Positions 44,600 through 54,129 are shown, numbered from the stretch's first letter. The stretch is 64,000 nucleotides of DNA from Hydractinia symbiolongicarpus (GCF_029227915.1 NC_079886.1:13511001-13575000), one strand, 5' to 3'. The notes: generated from the letters alone by a model not told the origin. A program made the numbers and translations.

Positions 44600-45023
44600 A
44601 TGGATATATGTATACTAATCGCCGTAATGCTACCGTATGACCTAATCGCGTTTTGTTTTTTTCGTTCCAAAAGGTTATTAATAAAGATGTCAGAGCTTGC
44701 AGAAGTATTCAGCACAGCCTCAGAAAATTTTGAGCATGTCGAAAAACCAACGGTCCTGAAGGAGGCCCTGAGGAAGGGTAAGGGACATCTCCTACCGAAA
44801 AAAATGTACAGAGGGCTTTGTTGGCAAGGCCCCTGATGGGGCGGTAGAAAAGGTACATGCCGAGTACGTACAACGTGAGCTCTAAGAGAAGAATGACATG
44901 ACAGATATCGGGATCCTTGTGTACTGCACCATTGGTAGATGTCTGGCTCCAATTTTGGTTGCTGGTCATACCGCGAGACACATGTCTAAAAAAGAGGATG
45001 AGGCGGAGGAGAAAGATCCTTGA
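44600..45023 (+). pseudogene. Anchor protein, relative of 38,057-38,560
   Basis: Starts MDICILIAVMLPYDLIAFCF in a TAAATG context. MSELAEVFSTASENFEHVEK and KGHLLPKKM follow. A frameshift near 44,805 and a stop near 44,883 break the frame, and the middle part seen in the full element is deleted. The tail has MTDIGILV matching MTDLGILF in the relative. Confidence 0.55.
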
Positions 45024-45036
45024 GGATCATGTAAAA

Positions 45037-45070
45037 TTTATCTTATACCCCTTCATAGCTATAAGATAAA
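45037..45070. terminator. Hairpin directly before a start codon (11-bp stem)
   Basis: TTTATCTTATA and TATAAGATAAA pair perfectly around 12 nt. The last A of the right arm is the A of the ATG at 45,070. Same position as the hairpin at 37,952-37,977 but different sequence. Confidence 0.7.
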
Positions 45071-45414
45071 TGAGTGAAGAAGAGAGACAAGAAGAGCGAA
45101 TCATTACAAAGGCAGTAAAGCATCCGGGGCGTGTTGCCCAAGGCCACAAATTGGCGGCACTGATGAAGAAGAGGAAGGAAGAACTTAGACAACAAGAGGG
45201 TACTGTAGAACCTATAGTCAAAGGCTCTTCTGCAAGTTCCGTGCAGTCGATGGACAATGTCTACCTTTACAGTGTAGGGACTTTGGCCGTATTAGCAGTA
45301 GGGGTCGGCGACTGGTACAAATTTGGTAGAGGCAACAATGATGGAGAATCTCACAAGCCCGCGACTCCAGAGCCTCAACAGGGCAAAGCCCAGCCTCGGA
45401 TTGACATTTTTTGA
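45070..45414 (+). CDS. Small basic/membrane protein (Polinton), open copy
   Basis: 114 codons: MSEEERQEERIITKAVKHPG, RVAQGHKLAALMKKRKEELR QQEG, a serine-rich linker, a hydrophobic helix (YLYSVGTLAVLAVGVGDWY) and a polar tail ending RIDIF. It is the unbroken relative of 37,607-37,950. Preceded by a hairpin and followed by one. One membrane span with a lysine-rich N-terminal side is all that can be said. Confidence 0.6.
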   Translation: MSEEERQEERIITKAVKHPGRVAQGHKLAALMKKRKEELRQQEGTVEPIVKGSSASSVQSMDNVYLYSVGTLAVLAVGVGDWYKFGRGNNDGESHKPATPEPQQGKAQPRIDIF

Positions 45415-45439
45415 ATGCACTAATTTTTTTCAAAAAATG
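45405..45439. terminator. Intergenic hairpin (11-bp stem, 13-nt loop)
   Basis: CATTTTTTGAA and TTCAAAAAATG. It overlaps the last codons of the upstream gene and ends 10 nt before the next ATG (TAAATAAATG). Confidence 0.65.
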
Positions 45440-45449
45440 CTCTAAATAA

Positions 45450-45719
45450 ATGACTACAAACAAGGCTTACATGGATAGCAACGTAACCCAAAAAGAAAAG
45501 GAGATCCTGGACATGCTATATGAAACCGTCGTGGATCCATCTATCACATTTGCCTATGCCCTGGCAGGTAAAAAGTTTCCGGGTATAACAAGACCATCTA
45601 CCAAGATGGATACAAACGATGTCCTCAAGATGGTTGCCTATTTTGCTGCAGGGAGAGCAAGTCGCGAAATGACCGTGAAAAGGGGCTGGATACCCGCGTC
45701 CATAGTCCCGAAGCCTTAA
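45450..45719 (+). CDS. Conserved small Polinton protein, second copy
   Basis: 89 codons, intact: EKEILDMLYETVVDPSITFA, YALAGKKFPGITRPSTKMDT, NDVLKMVAYFAAGRASREMT, KRGWIPASIVPKP. Clear relative of 37,331-37,582. The shared helix-turn pattern and conservation of the AYFxAGRxSR and GWxPASIVPK motifs support a real but unknown function. Confidence 0.65.
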   Translation: MTTNKAYMDSNVTQKEKEILDMLYETVVDPSITFAYALAGKKFPGITRPSTKMDTNDVLKMVAYFAAGRASREMTVKRGWIPASIVPKP

Positions 45720-45741
45720 TGAGTGTCTGGTAAAATTTCTC

Positions 45742-45758
45742 TTTGTCGTATAGACAAA
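45742..45758. terminator. Short intergenic hairpin (6-bp stem)
   Basis: TTTGTC-GTATA-GACAAA, between the conserved small gene and the zinc-repeat/HNH gene. Confidence 0.45.
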
Positions 45759-45786
45759 CCAAAATCAACATGGAGGGGGCTAAGAA

Positions 45787-46249
45787 ATGTTAAAATGTAA
45801 ACATTTTTTATATATGGACAATTTCAAGATTAAACGTAATGGTCAAACGATAAAACAGCAGTGCATCAAATGCCTCGCTGCTAACAAGGCGTCAAAGGAG
45901 CGCACATGGTGCCCCCATCAAAGGCAAAGAGGCAATGATTGTAAGGGAAGTGGGATTTGTGAGGAAAATGTGAGGGTAGTAATCTCGCTTGCGTTGTAAG
46001 AAATTGACCCCGCAAGGCTCTACATGAAAACAAAGAGCTCATAGCTACACTGCGGGCCTATATTGAAGCTCAATTTTCGAAAGAGATGACTTGGGAAAAT
46101 TACGAATGGTTGCATTTTCATCACAAGGTGCCATTCGAGTATCAAGAAAATGGCAATTCTCCGACGCTTGCTGAGGTGGCAAGGATATTACACCAACACG
46201 CAATCCATGTGGGCGAATCTCGGAATATACTTGGAAAAAATAAATGGTA
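45787..46249 (+). pseudogene. Zinc-repeat plus HNH-like endonuclease relic (giant-virus type)
   Basis: First frame: MLKCKHFLYMDNFKIKRNGQ, CIKCLAANKASKERTWCPHQ and RQRGNDCKGSGICEE. The last resembles the 'CEHGRQRSRCKDCGG.ICEH' repeats of amoebal giant viruses. After a frameshift, the second frame (about 45,990-46,249) has YIEAQFSKEMTWENYEWLHF, HHKVPFEYQENGNSPTLAEV and ends GKNKW. This recalls the C-terminal HNH part of those proteins (MTWENYGEWHIDHI-type, then N..P.W...N..KGN.W). The full element at 29.3-43.0 kb lacks it at this position. It is likely a selfish or accessory nuclease; the copy is frameshifted. Confidence 0.55.
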
Positions 46250-46621
46250 GACCCCATCAAAATTGGTTCAGAAATTAGAAAGACCCAGCAGGATGAAAAT
46301 TACTTGCGTCTCCATGCCCTATTTTCCCATGACATTGTGCCTCGATACATTGAGCTGTTGAAAACACCGATCAAAATACCTTCTTTTAACCTGGCACCCT
46401 GCCCTGTCAGCCAGGAAAAGGGGCGACTCGTTAAGAGGTACGGCAAGGTACTGCGGTGCCTAGATGGCAAGCTATTGTTTGACCCACTACCTTCCGAATA
46501 CCATACTCGAAAGACCAAGTTCTGCCCTGCCTGCGGGGGTCTTTTGTTAGCAACCATGGGGACGTATGGATTTGTTCTACATGCGCCGCCATATACCCGA
46601 AAGTTCATGATAAAAAAATGA
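46244..46621 (+). CDS. Unknown Polinton protein with CPACGG motif
   Basis: 125 codons, intact. Starts ATGGTAG overlapping the upstream stop (TAAATG context). Visible features are an N-terminal helical part (IGSEIRKTQQDENYLRLHAL), a central CPVSQEKGRLVKRYGKVLRC and a FCPACGGLLLATMGTYGFVL segment whose cysteines may form a small zinc site. No relative in the other element here. I do not recognise the family. Confidence 0.5.
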   Translation: MVDPIKIGSEIRKTQQDENYLRLHALFSHDIVPRYIELLKTPIKIPSFNLAPCPVSQEKGRLVKRYGKVLRCLDGKLLFDPLPSEYHTRKTKFCPACGGLLLATMGTYGFVLHAPPYTRKFMIKK

Positions 46622-46629
46622 TGTTATCA
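46608..46629. terminator. Hairpin before the ATPase start (6-bp stem), second copy
   Basis: TGATAA-10 nt-TTATCA, six bases upstream of the ATPase ATG at 46,635. Same place as 37,295-37,314 in the full element, different sequence. Confidence 0.45.
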
Positions 46630-46634
46630 ATAAA

Positions 46635-47095
46635 ATGGTAAACGTTGTGAAGAAACATCACACAGCAATCTTTACGGGTCCGACAAGTTGTGGTAAGACA
46701 CAGCATGCCCTGGACCTCCTCGATCACGAGTATAAAAAACACTATCACAACATAGTGATAATATGTCCTACCCTGCAATGGAATAGATCTTATCTCGAAC
46801 GTTCCTCACTCTTGAAAGACGACTACGTGTTCCTGATCGATCCTAAGGACCAGCTGTTTGAATAGATCCAAAAATGATCATCGTTGCTGGCAGGTGAAGA
46901 GACTTTGTTTGTCGTGGACGACTGTATAGCCGACGAGAGCCTTGACAAGCGGCGACAGTCCCTGCTTGAATTAGCTATTTCGGGTAGGTATCGCAAGCAT
47001 AGTTTGTGGCTCTTAACGCAGTCTTATACAGCTTTGCCTAAAAATTTGAGAAGGCAGAAGAAACAGCTGTTTATGTGGTATCCAAACGAAAGATC
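46635..47095 (+). pseudogene. Packaging ATPase, second copy, cut by another element
   Basis: Walker A FTGPTSCGKTQHALDLLDHE, IVIICPTLQWNRSYLERSS, two stops near 46,863-46,875, then Walker B ETLFVVDDCIADES, LLELAISGRYRKHSLWLLTQ and PKNLRRQKKQLFMWYPNER. The reading frame then runs into the terminus of the third element at 47,096, so the C-terminal strand-helix part is lost. The second half is otherwise open. Confidence 0.8.
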
Positions 47096-47429
47096 AGAGA
47101 TAGAGAAATGTATGTTCTGGCGCAGTCGGGCACGCACATCGCGCATACCCACAGTCAACCACAACAAATCCAGTACCATGCGGTGTTAATCCGTGGAATT
47201 CAAGGGTAAGTCCCCATCCCATCATGCAGTGTTTAGTCATGCATAACGAGGTAAATTCCCTATCAATGCTGCAAATGAGTAAAAAAGTTCTAGCGCACCT
47301 AGTAGGGAAATTCCCTGATAGAGTGATGACGTCATCAGTAATCAACGCATGCGCAGTGAAGATGTGAACTGCGTTAGTTTTTGAGCAAGATGAACACGTC
47401 TGACAAAATAAAAATTCTTACAATAAAAA

Positions 47430-49551
47430 ATGAACACACACACTGTGAAACAATTACGTGATATTGCGAAAAGCCGTGGTATTACCGGGGTATTACAGGC
47501 TACGTAAGCCGAATTAGTGGATATGTTGGAGAATGTGCAACGAAAGCCAGTTAAACCTATAACACCGGAGGATATGAACATCTTTGAGAGGCAAGAGATG
47601 TTCAAGACCCGTCCAACTATAGGCGGTAAAATCCGTGAATGGCACAACTGGCTATTACCCCCATCCGAGATGGACATCTTCGAGAAACAGGAGCTGTCGA
47701 AAAATCGTTCGGTTGTAAGGGATAAGATGAAAGGGTGGTACAAATGGCTTGTGGACGCCGTTCCCAAGCCTGCAAAGGAGGGGGTCAATAGAACCTATGC
47801 AGCCTTCAAGCGTAATGTGATGGGACTCTGTAATAAGACAGCCAACACGAAACCTTCGCTTCATGACGAGGTAGAAAAAGAGGCCGAAGAAGACTATCTC
47901 GAGGATATCCACAATCTATATGATCAACCGGGGCAAGATTTCACACCTCATGAACATAGGTATGCACTCCGCAGGACCTTTCGAAGTTTCCAAATTTCAG
48001 GTATAGGAGAAGCCGACGTATAGGGATGGTGCGAACTAACGTGAAAACTTTGGTTGAGGAGCAGGTAGAAGAAATGGGCTCAGCAAAGATACAGTTGTCC
48101 CTGTGGATTATGTGGAAAAAAGAATCGTGTCAACCTCGGAGGGGGCCAATGACGATTACATCAATGTAAAGAAGGTCTTCAATAGCAACATGACGTCAAT
48201 CTTCCAGGGTAGCGACGTAGACGACATGTTGGATAGGATGTTTACATCAATCAAAACACACGTAGAACATCCGGCATTACCCCAAAGCGGATTTACCATC
48301 GATAGGTTCCTTCATCTGGATGTAGATGAAGGATCCTATCGATGGTAAATCTGCACTATACTTATATACTATACTTTCATAAACTGCGGTTAACAAAGGG
48401 TTCATCGTATATAGAACCCCCTAAATGGATAGCCTCGAAAAAGGCCATTATGAACCTGAAAGATGATGACGAAGAGTGTTTCAAGTGGAGCGTCATAGCA
48501 TCTCTACACCATACAGAGATTGAGAAAGATGCACAAAGAATTACTAAGCTGAGACCCTATGTAGACCTCTATAATTGGGAGGGCATAGAGTTTCCGACAA
48601 ACATCAAGGACATATCAAAGTTTGAAAAGAATAATAAGGACATTGAGGTGAATGTCCTATATGTAATGGGAAAGAAGATCAACATCCTGCGGCGATCAGA
48701 ATACAACATTAGGCGTAACAAGCAGGTGAACCTACTGCTTATCACAGATGACAAAAAGACCCACTATACGGCCGTCAAAAGTCCATCGCGACTCCTAGGC
48801 AGTGAGACTTCAAAGAACACAAAATCGATGCATTTTTGCCTAAACTGCTTACAGGTCTTTCCCATGGTTGTATCGAGAGACAAGCGTTATGGCTACTGCA
48901 AGGACCATAGGCAGTTAAAATCACGATGCCAACAGAGGCCGAGAAATGGTTATTCTACAGAGATGGCCAACAACAATTCAAGGTACCCTTTGCAATATAT
49001 GCCGATTTCGAGAGCCAGCTAGTCCCGGTAGAAGATGCTAGGGAGACCAAGACGAAAAGGCTGAGGAAGCATGTACCATCTGGCTGGTGCACCTATAGTA
49101 CCTATGGGGATGTACCAGATCCGCTAACAGTCTACAGAGGTGAGGACTGTGTCACGTGATTCGTGGACCACCTGGAGGACGAGGTGAAGCGGCTATACTA
49201 TACCTACCCGCAGCAACCCATGGCTGAACTGACAGGGGTGTCGAAAAGGGAACAAAACGAGGCCACGCACTGCCATATCTGCATGAAACCCTTTGGCGGC
49301 TGCGAAAATAACCGTAAAGTTAGGGACCATTGTCACTACACGTATCACTACTTATATGGAGGCGCGGCGCATAACAGCTGTAACCTCAAGCACAAGATAC
49401 CTAGCAATATACCTGTGATATTCCACAATCTTTCAGGGTACGATGCGCATCTCTTTATCCGGGAACTGGGTGAAAAATACGACACCCACAATCAAAATAT
49501 TATTGTTATACCTTACAATCCTCCCCATACGCAGATTCATATTGGATGGTA
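47430..49551 (+). pseudogene. PolB: SAP-PolB N-terminal half
   Basis: SAP domain split by a frameshift near 47,495 (MNTHTVKQLRDIAKSRGITG, then AELVDMLENVQ). The linker follows, with FERQEMFKTRPTIGGKIREW and FEKQELSKNRSVVRDKMKGW. The polymerase N-terminal domain shows HPALPQSGFTIDRFLHLDVD, an inverted-duplication insertion (48,294-48,352), LTKGSSYIEPPKWIASKKAI, Exo I YADFESQLVPV and Exo II HNLSGYDAHLF. A TGA lies at 49,158. The joined order shows that the SAP protein and the polymerase are one gene. It ends before Exo III and all polymerase motifs. Confidence 0.8.
48294..48352. repeat. Snap-back inverted duplication in the polymerase gene
   Basis: A 29-base arm (starting GGATTTACCATCGATAGG) is followed by GGATG-type spacer bases and its reverse complement, with only two mismatches. 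The full element has no such insert at the matching place (LDVD|FYKL). It adds a stop codon. Confidence 0.8.
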
Positions 49552-49591
49552 GCATGTACACGTGGTTCATTACAGCGAAGTTCACGGGCGT

Positions 49592-50285
49592 TCAGGCATA
49601 TTGAAGTACTTTTTGGAACTCGGTGATGTCATGGCTTACATTTTCTTGCCTTTGCACCATGGATTCAAATTTCTGTACCAGGATCTGACTTGCTGTGTAG
49701 TTATCCGCATTTAATCTGATGAGAGATGCCTTGGCACCAGCCTGGGACCCCAGCAATAGGACTACGTAGACGCGAATTCTCTCACTCAGCTTGGTCAACC
49801 CTTCGGATGTTAAGCCCTGACTTGTTGGCATAATAAACTTGGCCCAGTCCCCATCAACCTGCGGCCACCATCTACCATTTGTCAATGAGGACATAAAAGC
49901 CTTGAAATTATACAACGCATCCGGATCTGCACCGTATTCGCGGTATACCTGGGCATAGCCCGAGCTCGAGTATGGATTTTTGTACTGCGAGAACCCATCG
50001 TCTTACGGCATGGGTACTTTCATCCTTGCCAGAATACGACGCATATAATAGTAAACGTGAAATTTGAGAATGTAGTTAATGAGTGGTACAGAACCCGTCA
50101 TGTGCAAATCACATATGCCTAATGCCGTAGTTGAGCAATGGGTAGCGAAATTAACCTTGATATTCCAGTAGTCTAATGCTTGACCCCTCCAATTCACATT
50201 AACAGGGTAATCAAAGTTGTTGGGACCTTTATGGCGTATTTGGTAAACTCCGGGAATACCACGACATATGACTTTTAAAATGTGA
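49592..50285 (-). pseudogene. Conserved Polinton protein, N-terminal and central part
   Basis: Minus strand: PGVYQIRHKGPNNFDYPVNV, NWRGQALDYWNIKVNF, TALGICDLHMTGSVPLINYI, YYYMRRILARMKVPMP, a frameshift near 50,005, then YKNPYSSSGYAQVYREYGAD, NGRWWPQVDGDWAKFIMPTS and RIRVYVVLLLGSQAGAKASL. The second part is the relative of 30,527-30,780. It stops near 49,592 where it is joined to polymerase sequence, so the C-terminal membrane helix is gone. Function unknown; possibly a minor structural protein. Confidence 0.6.
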
Positions 50286-51290
50286 AATAAATATATGAAC
50301 CAAATCGGCACACTAAACTTAATAACGTTTTATCAAAATCCATAATATACTAAACGTCATAAAATCCTTTATCGAAATCAAAGTTTTCAAATAACGATTT
50401 TAATTTGTTTTTGTGAAGTATGGTGATAGGATTATCATCTTCCTTTATACGAATTTTGACGAAACCATTAAAAGTACAAAATTGTGAAATTTTATCGCCT
50501 TTGTGTAGCTTACGGCAATCCCACCAAATCGCTTTATATGATGGGCATAAATTCTCATTAATATTGTATATCTTTTCATTGCCAAGATTGAGTTTCTAGC
50601 AAGACTGTATCTTTGTAATAAACAGTCTTCGCATTTTCTACGGTTGGTAAAACGAATAATGGTTTTCTTTGAACCTTTAGAATTTTTCCCTTTCGGTAGC
50701 CGGTGGCACGCTTCGATTTCGTCCCTATTTACCACGACGCCAATCTTTGTGAGAATTTCCACAACCGATTCCTGAAGATCATGATGGGAAATTTCATCAG
50801 GAATACCAGAAATTTCTAGGTTGTTCCGACGACCATATTGGTCTAACTTACTTTGGTTGATTTCAAGGTCAATAATCTTTTTGTTCTGTACCTCGATTTC
50901 TTTTGCGAGGCCAAGAATATCATTTTTTAACTTTGTATTTTCATTTTTTAAATCTGTAACTATGGACTGTTGAAACTTTTCCAGATTATTTTCTAAAATT
51001 TCCTTCATGGTTAATATGATTTGTTTGGCCAGATGACCCTCCGGAGTATCAGGGAGCTCTGATATCATGTCATATACAGCCTCATGATCTTTTAGTATAA
51101 GTGGTGATTGACTATCTCAGTCCATAATAACATGCGAAGGTTTCAAAATGGCGGATTGGTTGACGTCGGTTTCGTTGAAGGATGAATTGCTACTGCTATA
51201 CTTCTTGTTTCTCTTCTTTATTCTCTTTGATCCTGTGGACATTTCTTTACATTTAGTAACTTAATTTAATATTTAGATTGAAAACGCCCT
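50286..51290 (-). mobile_element. 5' end of a LINE with ORF1 and the first codons of ORF2
   Basis: ORF1 spans 51,242-50,350 and a second ATG frame (MDFDKTLLSLVCRFGSYIYF) starts at 50,343 and ends after about 19 codons at the Polinton junction. LINE copies normally lose the 5' end, so a copy that keeps only the 5' end points to later rearrangement or deletion at 50,285. Confidence 0.6.
50350..51242 (-). pseudogene. LINE ORF1 protein (coiled coil plus RNA-binding domain)
   Basis: Start MSTGSKRIKKRNKKYSSSNS, an in-frame TGA near 51,116, then a coiled coil (ILENNLEKFQQSIVTDLKNE, KLKNDILGLAKEIEVQNKKI). The L1-ORF1-like domain follows: DQYGRRNNLEISGIPDEISH, HDLQESVVEILTKIGV, EIEACHRLPKGKNSKGSKKT and IIRFTNRRKCEDCLLQ. 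A frameshift near 50,595 moves the C-terminal part (INENLCPSYKAIWWDCRKLH) to another frame. Such proteins bind element RNA. Confidence 0.75.
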
Positions 51291-51329
51291 TTTTTCCATG
51301 AGCATGACCGTTCGCATCGAAAGCTGATC

Positions 51330-54126
51330 AGATTTAAACGAGGTAGTGACGTCAATGATTTCTCACCAGGTGGGTAACTAGGGACCATCTAGGACCAATT
51401 TGTGTAATTTTTTCCAAACCTGGGTCCCCGCATCCGTTTCGGAATGGACGGATTGATAGTTGATGAGACCTTTAAACCCTAATATCTCTGCAACCGTTTG
51501 TCAAAAGTACACATTTTTTTGACAGCGTTTCAAGATCTATAAGATGAAGGAAACGGGTATACAAATTTCGAAAGAAAAAAATTTTGTTGTTTTATTAGGG
51601 ACTTTGCTGACGTCAGCAAAATTTTTAAACCCTTGTATCTCATTAAACACTCATTAAAAGCACGTGATCATATGCATTTTCTTGATCAGCAGTGTAAGCT
51701 CTGCGCAATACAGGCAACGTGAAAACAATGTCCTAATTTTTTTTTTGTGGATAATATCTCTAACGTGAACAACGTGAAAACAATATTTGTGTAAATGGGT
51801 TGCTGACTTCATCAAAATTCAAATGACGTTTCTCTTTCTTTTTTTATCCTGCCTCAGTGGATTTTTCCACGGGCTTTATCGACTGGTCTTTATATAATAA
51901 TACGTAGTGTTTGTGACGGTCATAGTGGATATCGTTATTTTCCTTCGTCGTCGCCGAAATTTTCTTTGAAGTCGCCGAAAAAAGTATGTCTTAAATGTTA
52001 AGTTTATGACGTTACGGCGCGACGTCAATAACACTACTTTAACGTCAATCTATATAATAATACGCCAGTTCCGTGTCTCTGTGACAGGCAAAGAGGATGT
52101 GTTCATTTTCCTTTGATCTTACCGAAATTTTCTTTGAAGTAACCGAAAAATGCATGTCTAATATGTTATATTTTCTGACGTTACGGCGCGACGTCAATAA
52201 CACTACTTTAACGTCAATATCTTATATTAAATTAATGAAGCTGTTACAGTGCACTTAAAACTTTGAGGCCAAATAACTTGGAAACGAGGTGGTGACGTCA
52301 ATGATTTTTCACCGCGTGGGTAACTAGGGACCACCTGGGACCAATTTGGGTAAGTTTCCCAAACCTTAGTCCCTGAATCCGTTTCGGAATGAACGGGTTG
52401 ATGACGTCATCACAAAACCTTCAAACCCCAATATCTCTGCAACCGTTTGTCAAAAGTTCATGTTTCTATACATTTTCTTGATCAGCATTTCAAGATCTAT
52501 ACGATGAATGCAACGGGTGTACGAATTTGTGAAGAAAGTTTTTTTGGAACTTTTGGTAGGGACTTCGCTGACGTCAGCAAAGTTTTTAAGCCCTTATATC
52601 TTCTTAGGCGTTTGTCAAAAACATACGATACTATGCATTATTTTGACCAGCGTTTCAATTCTACACATTACAGACAACGAATGACTAAATTTCACCAATT
52701 TTGCTTCTGTATATGCACTGCTGATGTCAGCAAAAAATCTAAAGCAACCTATTTTTCCATTGTTCTTCTGCCTTAGTGGATTTTTCCACGGGCTTTATCG
52801 ACTAGTCTCTTATAATAATACGCTAAGTGTGTCTGTCTGTGTGTCTGTGACAGGCAAAGTGGATGTCTTCATTTTCCTTTGATGTTGCCGAAAAATGCAT
52901 GTCTAATATGCTAAATTTTCTGACTTTACGGCGCGACGTCAATAACACTACTTTAACGTCAATATCCTATATTAAATTAATGAAGCCATTACAGTGCACC
53001 TAAAACTTTGAGGCCAAATAACTCGGAAACGAGGTGGTGACGTCAATGATTTTTCACCGCGTGGGTAACTAGGGACCACCTAGGACCAATTTGGGTGATT
53101 TTCCCAAACCTGGATCCCTGAATCCGTTTCGGAATCGACGGGTTAATGACGTCATCAAAAACCTTCAAATCCTAATATCTCTGCAACCGTTTGTCAAAAG
53201 TACATGATTCTATACATTTTCTTGATCAGCATTTCAAGATCTATACGATAAAGACATTAGATATATAAAATTTGAGAATTTTTTTGTTTGTTTTTGCGGG
53301 TCTTTGCTGACGTCAGCAAGATTTTCAAACCCCTATATTTCCTTATACGTTCGTCGAAAACCCTCGATCCTATACATTTTTCTCATCAGCGCTTTAACCT
53401 CTACACATTACAGGCAACGAATACACTAAACTTCGCTAAATTTCTTTTGTAACTGCACTGCTGACGTCAGCAAGAAATCTAAAACAACCTATTTTTTATT
53501 GTCCTTCTGACTAAGTGGATTTCTCCACGGGCCTTATCGACTAGTATCCTATATTAAATTAATGAAGCCATTACAGTGCACCTAAAACTTTTAGACCAAA
53601 TAATTTGGAAACTAGATGGTGACGTCAATAATTTGTCACCGCGTAGGTAACTAGGGACCACGTAGGACCAATTTAGGTAATTTCCCAAGCCTGGGTCCCC
53701 CAATCCGTTTTGGAATAAACGGGTTGATGACGTCATGAAAAAACCTTTAAACCCCAATATCTCTACAGCCGTTTGTCAAAGATACATGGTCCTATACATT
53801 TTCTTGATCAGCGTTTCAAGATCTATACAATGAAGTCAACAGGTAGATAGAAATTTGAAAAAAATTTGGGGGGGTTTTGATGGGCCATTGCTGACGTCAG
53901 CAAAATTTTTAAACCCTTATATCTCATAAATCATTCATCAAAAACACATGTTCATATATATTTTCTTGATCAGCGATTTAAGGTCCTGCACAATAGAGGC
54001 AACGTGAAAACAAGTTCTAAATTTTTTTGTGTGGATGGATTGCTGACGTCATGAAGATTCAAGTGACCCTTCTTTTTCATTTTTATTCTGCCTCAGTGGA
54101 TTTTTCCACGAGCTTTATCGACTAGT
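51330..54126 (+). mobile_element. Head-to-tail cluster of Helitron-like non-autonomous repeats
   Basis: Four copies share a ~550-bp body (AACGAGGTGGTGACGTCAAT, GTAACTAGGGACCAC, ATATCTCTGCAACCGTTTGT, GCTGACGTCAGCAA). Their 3' ends carry the hairpin GTGGATTTTTCCAC, then GGGCTTTATCGA and CTAG or CTGG before T, at 51,886, 52,805, 53,544 and 54,125. 5' starts are of the form TCTxTATAATAATACG (51,887, 52,049, 52,806). TC...CTRR with a subterminal hairpin and A/T insertion is the Helitron pattern. No Rep/helicase coding is seen. Confidence 0.65.
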
Positions 54127-54129
54127 TTA

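Larger units (their letters stand above)
43891..47095 (+). mobile_element. Second Polinton relic: polymerase C-terminus to ATPase
   Basis: Runs on the plus strand through PolB C-terminus, anchor protein, small basic protein, conserved small protein, zinc-repeat/HNH gene, unknown gene and ATPase. This is the order of the full element read in reverse, with two extra genes before the ATPase. It has no terminal repeat on the left (satellite joins directly to mid-polymerase). On the right it is cut at 47,096 by the terminus of a third element. Confidence 0.8.
47096..50285 (+). mobile_element. Third Polinton relic, inserted in the ATPase gene and internally deleted
   Basis: Begins AGAGATAGAGAAATGTATGT, then TCTGGCGCAGTCG: the same start as the terminal repeats of the full element. 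A leader shared with 10,530-10,850 and the SAP-PolB gene follow. At about 49,551 the polymerase stops after Exo II and joins a minus-strand gene (49,592-50,285) that in the full element lies some 10 kb away in the same relative orientation. The distal end is cut by a LINE at 50,285. Confidence 0.75.
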
